From Muriiphilus sp048268845 (GTDB taxonomy: Bacteria; Pseudomonadota; Alphaproteobacteria; Rhodobacterales; Rhodobacteraceae), in the NCBI GenBank assembly GCA_048268845.1, contig JBLWUQ010000003.1, forward strand, positions 124,001 through 188,000: 64,000 bases of DNA, written 5' to 3'. Position 1 is the stretch's first letter. The number at the start of each line of letters is the position of its first letter. The notes below the pieces were generated by a model. It did not search any database and was not told the DNA's origin. It worked only from the letters and a program-made list of their open reading frames with translations. This document shows, in pieces, positions 61,153 to 64,000 of the stretch. The translations under genes were made by a program, and so were the position numbers.

Positions 61153-63060
61153 TTAGCGCAGCACGCCAGCGGCCTTCAGTGCCGCGTGTTTGTCGGCGTC
61201 GAACCACCAGAAATCGAGATAGCCCAGGTCATAGGGCGGCATCGTCTCGGGGTGTTCGAACATGTTGAAATAGGCGACGGTATGCACGTTCTTGTACCAC
61301 TGCGGCACCGTGATCCTCATCGCCCGCATCACCCGGTCGAGCGCGCGCACCGCAGGCACCATTTCCTCGCGGGTCTGGGCATTGCGGATCACGTCGATCA
61401 GCGCATCGACCGCCGGATCGGCCAGGCCGGGGGTGTTGAAGACGCTGTTGTTGGCATCCTCCGAGCCGAATTTCTGCGCCAGCCCCGACCCCGGCTCATA
61501 GCCGAAGGCGAGATGATCGGTGATGATGTCGAAATCCATGCTGCGGGTGCGCTCGACATATTGCGCGCTGTCGACGCGGTTGAGCGTGGCATCGATACCC
61601 AGTGCCTTGAGGTTGGCGACGAAGGGCTGCACCACCCGGTCGAATGCGGCGGAATACTCGAGGAATTCGACCGTCAGGGTTTCGCCCTTGGCGTTGCGGC
61701 GGATGCCGTCGTCGCCGACCTCCCAGCCGGCCGCGTCCAGCAGCGCCGAGGCTTCGCGCAACTGGCCGCGGTCAAGCTGGCGGTTGCCGGACACCGGCGG
61801 CGTGTAGACCTCGTCGGTCAGCACGCCTTCGGGCAACAGGTCCGCAATCGGCTCGAGCACGGCCAGTTCCTCGGGCGACGGCACCCCGGTGGCCTCGTTA
61901 TAGCTGTTGGTCGCGAAACCGGTGATCCGCTCGTAGAGCCCGTAGAACAGCGTTTCGTTCGACCATTCGAAGTTGAACATCCGGCCGATGGCATCGCGCA
62001 CGCGCACGTCCTGGAACTTGTCGCGGCGCAGGTTGAAGACAAAGGCCTGCCCCGAGGCCTGCGAGCCGTCAGGCAATTCGGCCTTGATCACATAGCCGTT
62101 CTTCACCGCATCGAAGTCATAGCCCGTCGCCCATTGCTTTGAGCTGTTCTCGATCCGGAAGGTATAGGCACCGGCCTTGAACGCCTCGAAGGCAGCATCG
62201 CTGTCGGCGAAATACTCGACGCGGATGGTGTCGAAATTGTTGCGCCCGCGCATGATCGGCAGGTCATTCGCCCAGTAATCCGGGTTGCGGCGATAGACGA
62301 TGCGCTCGTTGATGTCGTAGCGGTCGAGCATGTAGGCGCCGGTGCCCATCGACATTTCCAGCCGGCTTTCGTCCAGCCGCGCGCCGTTTTGCTCGAACCA
62401 CGCCTTCGACATCACCGGCGACGAGCCCGCCTGGCTGATGCGGTCGCGTTTCGGGCTGCCGTCGATGAAGGTGAACTTGACCCGCCGTTCGTCCAGAACC
62501 TCGATGCCCGCGATGATCCGGGCAACGCCTTCGCGAAAACTCGGCAAGCCCTGTTCCATGAACAGATCATGGGTAAAGGCGACGTCCTCGGCGGTGACCG
62601 GTGTTCCGTCCGCGAACTTCGCCTCCGGGCGGAGCGTGAAGATCACCCAGGACTGATCCTCGGGATATTCCAGCGTTTCGCAGATCAGGCAGTAGGAGGC
62701 ACCGATCTCGTCTGCGGTCTCGGTCATGATGCGTTCGATGTTGATCGAGGCCAGCGCACCCGCCACGCCCTTGCGCGAATAGGGGTTGAAGCTGTCGAAG
62801 GTGCCCATCGTCCAGATCGCGATCTCGCCGCCCTTGGGGGCGTCCGGGTTGACGTAGTCGAGATGTGCGAAACCGTCGGCATATTTCGGCGTGCCAAAAT
62901 AGGAAAACGCGTGCGAGGTCGTGGTTTCCTGCGCCGCTGCCGCGAGCGTGGACAGGACCAGAACCAGCGCGGCCAGAGGCAAGAGCCAGAGCCGGGCGGC
63001 ACCGGGATCTGCCGCGCGGGCCGTGATTTGCGCGCGCGCGTTTTCGGTCCTTGGTCGCAT
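61153..63060 (-). CDS. yejA: Extracellular solute-binding protein family 5 (YejA-like)
   Basis: The 635-residue periplasmic receptor has a signal region (LWLLPLAALVLVLSTLAAAAQ). The SBP-5 fold contains FSYFGTPKYADGFAHLDYVNPDAPKGGEI, the YejA N-terminal hallmark, and RRDKFQDVRVRDAIGRMFNFEWSNETLFYG. The family binds oligopeptides, including microcin C-type peptides in enterobacteria. It heads yejABEF. The long N-terminal extension before the hydrophobic core is unusual, and a shorter start cannot be excluded. Confidence 0.93.
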   Translation of the reverse strand: MRPRTENARAQITARAADPGAARLWLLPLAALVLVLSTLAAAAQETTTSHAFSYFGTPKYADGFAHLDYVNPDAPKGGEIAIWTMGTFDSFNPYSRKGVAGALASINIERIMTETADEIGASYCLICETLEYPEDQSWVIFTLRPEAKFADGTPVTAEDVAFTHDLFMEQGLPSFREGVARIIAGIEVLDERRVKFTFIDGSPKRDRISQAGSSPVMSKAWFEQNGARLDESRLEMSMGTGAYMLDRYDINERIVYRRNPDYWANDLPIMRGRNNFDTIRVEYFADSDAAFEAFKAGAYTFRIENSSKQWATGYDFDAVKNGYVIKAELPDGSQASGQAFVFNLRRDKFQDVRVRDAIGRMFNFEWSNETLFYGLYERITGFATNSYNEATGVPSPEELAVLEPIADLLPEGVLTDEVYTPPVSGNRQLDRGQLREASALLDAAGWEVGDDGIRRNAKGETLTVEFLEYSAAFDRVVQPFVANLKALGIDATLNRVDSAQYVERTRSMDFDIITDHLAFGYEPGSGLAQKFGSEDANNSVFNTPGLADPAVDALIDVIRNAQTREEMVPAVRALDRVMRAMRITVPQWYKNVHTVAYFNMFEHPETMPPYDLGYLDFWWFDADKHAALKAAGVLR

Positions 63061-63179
63061 GGGATGTCCTCCGTCGGATCGGCGCCTTGCCTTGGGATCG
63101 TGCCCGCCAAGCTAATGCGCGCCGGTCCTCTTGTTCAAGGCGAGAGTTCGTGAAGGCAGCGCGATGGCACAAAAGAAAA

Positions 63180-63206
63180 GGGCCGCGCCGGTTGCCCGGG
63201 CGGCCC
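63180..63206 (-). terminator. Intrinsic terminator after the cytochrome c gene
   Basis: GGGCCGC (63180-63186) pairs with GCGGCCC (63200-63206). On the minus strand the stem is followed by TTTTCTTTTG, so it should stop the cytochrome transcript before yejA. Confidence 0.8.
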
Positions 63207-63226
63207 CTGTGTCAGCTCGGACCGGA

Positions 63227-63820
63227 TCAGTTACCAAGCGATTCGAGATAGGCGATCACGTTGACGCGATCCTCGAGCTTCTTGGTGGCGAGCGTCATCT
63301 TGGTGCCCGGCGCATAGCCACGCGGGTCGGCAAGCCAGTCGTTCAGCCGCTCCGGGGTCCATTCGCCGCCGAGACCGGCAACCGCGTCGGAGTATTTGAA
63401 ATCGTCCAGATGCGCGACCGCCGCACCGACGACGCCGTAGAGCGACGGACCGGTGCCGTTCTTGCCCTCTTCGAGCGAGTGGCAGGCCTTGCATTTGCTG
63501 AAGGCCTTCTCGCCCTTGGCCAGATCGGCCTCGGCATAGAGTTCCTCGAACGTGGGTTCGCCGCTGTCGGCAACTTCCTCGCCCGCGGCCTCGCCCGTGG
63601 CGTCTTCCGCGTCGCCGCCGTCATCTTCCGCGACTTCTTCGTCTGCGGCTTCATCTTCCGGCTGGGCGATCACATAGCCTCGCACCGGCGCTTCATCCTC
63701 GCCATGCGCTTCGGCGCCGACGTGGTAGAGCGATTGCGCCGCCCAATTGGCGAACAGAAAAATGAGAAGCGCACCCGCGAGGCTCGCAAGCACTTTGGTC
63801 ATCGTCATTGTGTTGAACAT
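63227..63820 (-). CDS. Membrane-anchored cytochrome c (class I)
   Basis: The 197-residue protein has an uncleaved N-terminal anchor (VLASLAGALLIFLFANWAAQSL). A linker of about 55 residues is very rich in Glu, Asp and Ala. The C-terminal mono-heme domain has KCKACHSLEEG (heme attachment) and GYAPGTKM (Met ligand). This is the layout of CycM/cytochrome c552 or cy-type proteins that carry electrons between the bc1 complex and oxidases while tethered to the membrane. It is divergent from pheA. Confidence 0.93.
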   Translation of the reverse strand: MFNTMTMTKVLASLAGALLIFLFANWAAQSLYHVGAEAHGEDEAPVRGYVIAQPEDEAADEEVAEDDGGDAEDATGEAAGEEVADSGEPTFEELYAEADLAKGEKAFSKCKACHSLEEGKNGTGPSLYGVVGAAVAHLDDFKYSDAVAGLGGEWTPERLNDWLADPRGYAPGTKMTLATKKLEDRVNVIAYLESLGN

Positions 63821-63935
63821 GTCGCGTTCCGTCTATCCCTGAGTCAGACGCCTTCTATCCGCTTCCCTTGGCGGTTTTCAAGCGATATGAGGCGCGACGA
63901 AACGCGCAAGCCGCCCATAACACCGAAAGTTGCCC

Positions 63936-64000
63936 ATGATGACCGGTCGAATTGCCTTTCAGGGAGAGCCCGGAGCCTATTCCCACGAAGCCTGCCGCGA
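63936..64000 (+). CDS. pheA: Prephenate dehydratase, 5' fragment
   Basis: The frame from ATG 63936 (a second ATG follows at 63939) reads MMTGRIAFQGEPGAYSHEAC and continues to the window end. IAFQGEPGAYSHEA is the conserved N-terminus of prephenate dehydratase, the step to phenylpyruvate in phenylalanine synthesis. Only about 21 codons are visible. Confidence 0.85.
   Translation, partial: MMTGRIAFQGEPGAYSHEACR

Overview
The window is a GC-rich, gene-dense chromosomal segment of an alphaproteobacterium. It is most likely a member of the Rhodobacterales (Rhodobacter, Paracoccus or Roseobacter relatives). Four observations support this: the gene order lpd, sucB, sucA, sucD, sucC, mdh, mcl2, nnrU, mch, sdhCDAB, which I recall from Rhodobacter sphaeroides; ethylmalonyl-CoA-pathway enzymes embedded among the TCA genes; a complete ccoNOQP-ccoGHIS block beside fnrL and hemN; and TIGR02300 (FYDLN), NnrU and TAXI-TRAP proteins typical of this order. 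No rRNA operon, CRISPR array, prophage or intact insertion sequence is visible. There is one tRNA-Ala(GGC).

Layout. 1-4.5 kb: a partial AI-2E family permease and a two-gene TAXI-type TRAP transporter. 4.5-5.5 kb: a decayed IS3-family relic, tRNA-Ala and the FYDLN acidic protein. 5.5-29 kb: central carbon metabolism. This part holds a YgjP-like metallohydrolase, a GntR/FCD regulator, lpd, a MAPEG protein, a lipoprotein, sucB, sucA, a sulfotransferase-like gene, sucD and sucC (all minus strand from lpd on), two plus-strand glycosyltransferases, mdh, mcl2, nnrU, mch, a DUF4344 metallopeptidase, sdhCDAB and a ZIP transporter. 29-35 kb: ybbP/ybbA/tesA, a DUF4198 protein and a HupE/UreJ protein. 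35-45 kb: ccoSIHG and ccoPQON (cbb3 oxidase and its maturation), a universal stress protein and fnrL. 45-57 kb: hemN, an FAD-linked oxidase, a sugar transferase, hemC, hemE, a D,D-carboxypeptidase with a SPOR-like end, a HAD hydrolase, clpS, an RsmC-like methyltransferase, an atypical SDR, a lipoprotein and hemF. 57-63 kb: yejABEF peptide importer. 63-64 kb: a membrane-anchored cytochrome c and the start of pheA.

How the parts work together. Two regulatory circuits can be read from the sequence. First, an 8-bp palindrome GTGATCAC occurs five times: once just before the GntR start codon, twice (21 bp apart) upstream of sucC and twice (20 bp apart) upstream of sdhC. I saw no copy elsewhere in the window. 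This suggests an autoregulated GntR regulator of the TCA genes. Second, FNR boxes (TTGAY-N4-RTCAA) lie between ccoN and the stress protein (two), between fnrL and hemN (one) and upstream of ccoG (one). This is a compact FnrL low-oxygen regulon joining the high-affinity oxidase, its copper and maturation machinery and anaerobic heme synthesis.

The most novel-looking item is the 109-nt gap between sucD and the sulfotransferase-like gene. It contains two interleaved complementary pairs (14 bp with a bulge, and 10 bp) in H-type pseudoknot order, ending at the Shine-Dalgarno sequence. It is a candidate undescribed cis-regulatory RNA inside the suc operon. The second is a pair of 29-bp near-identical repeats between intrinsic-terminator-like hairpins in the ccoP-ccoG gap, a candidate small-RNA locus.
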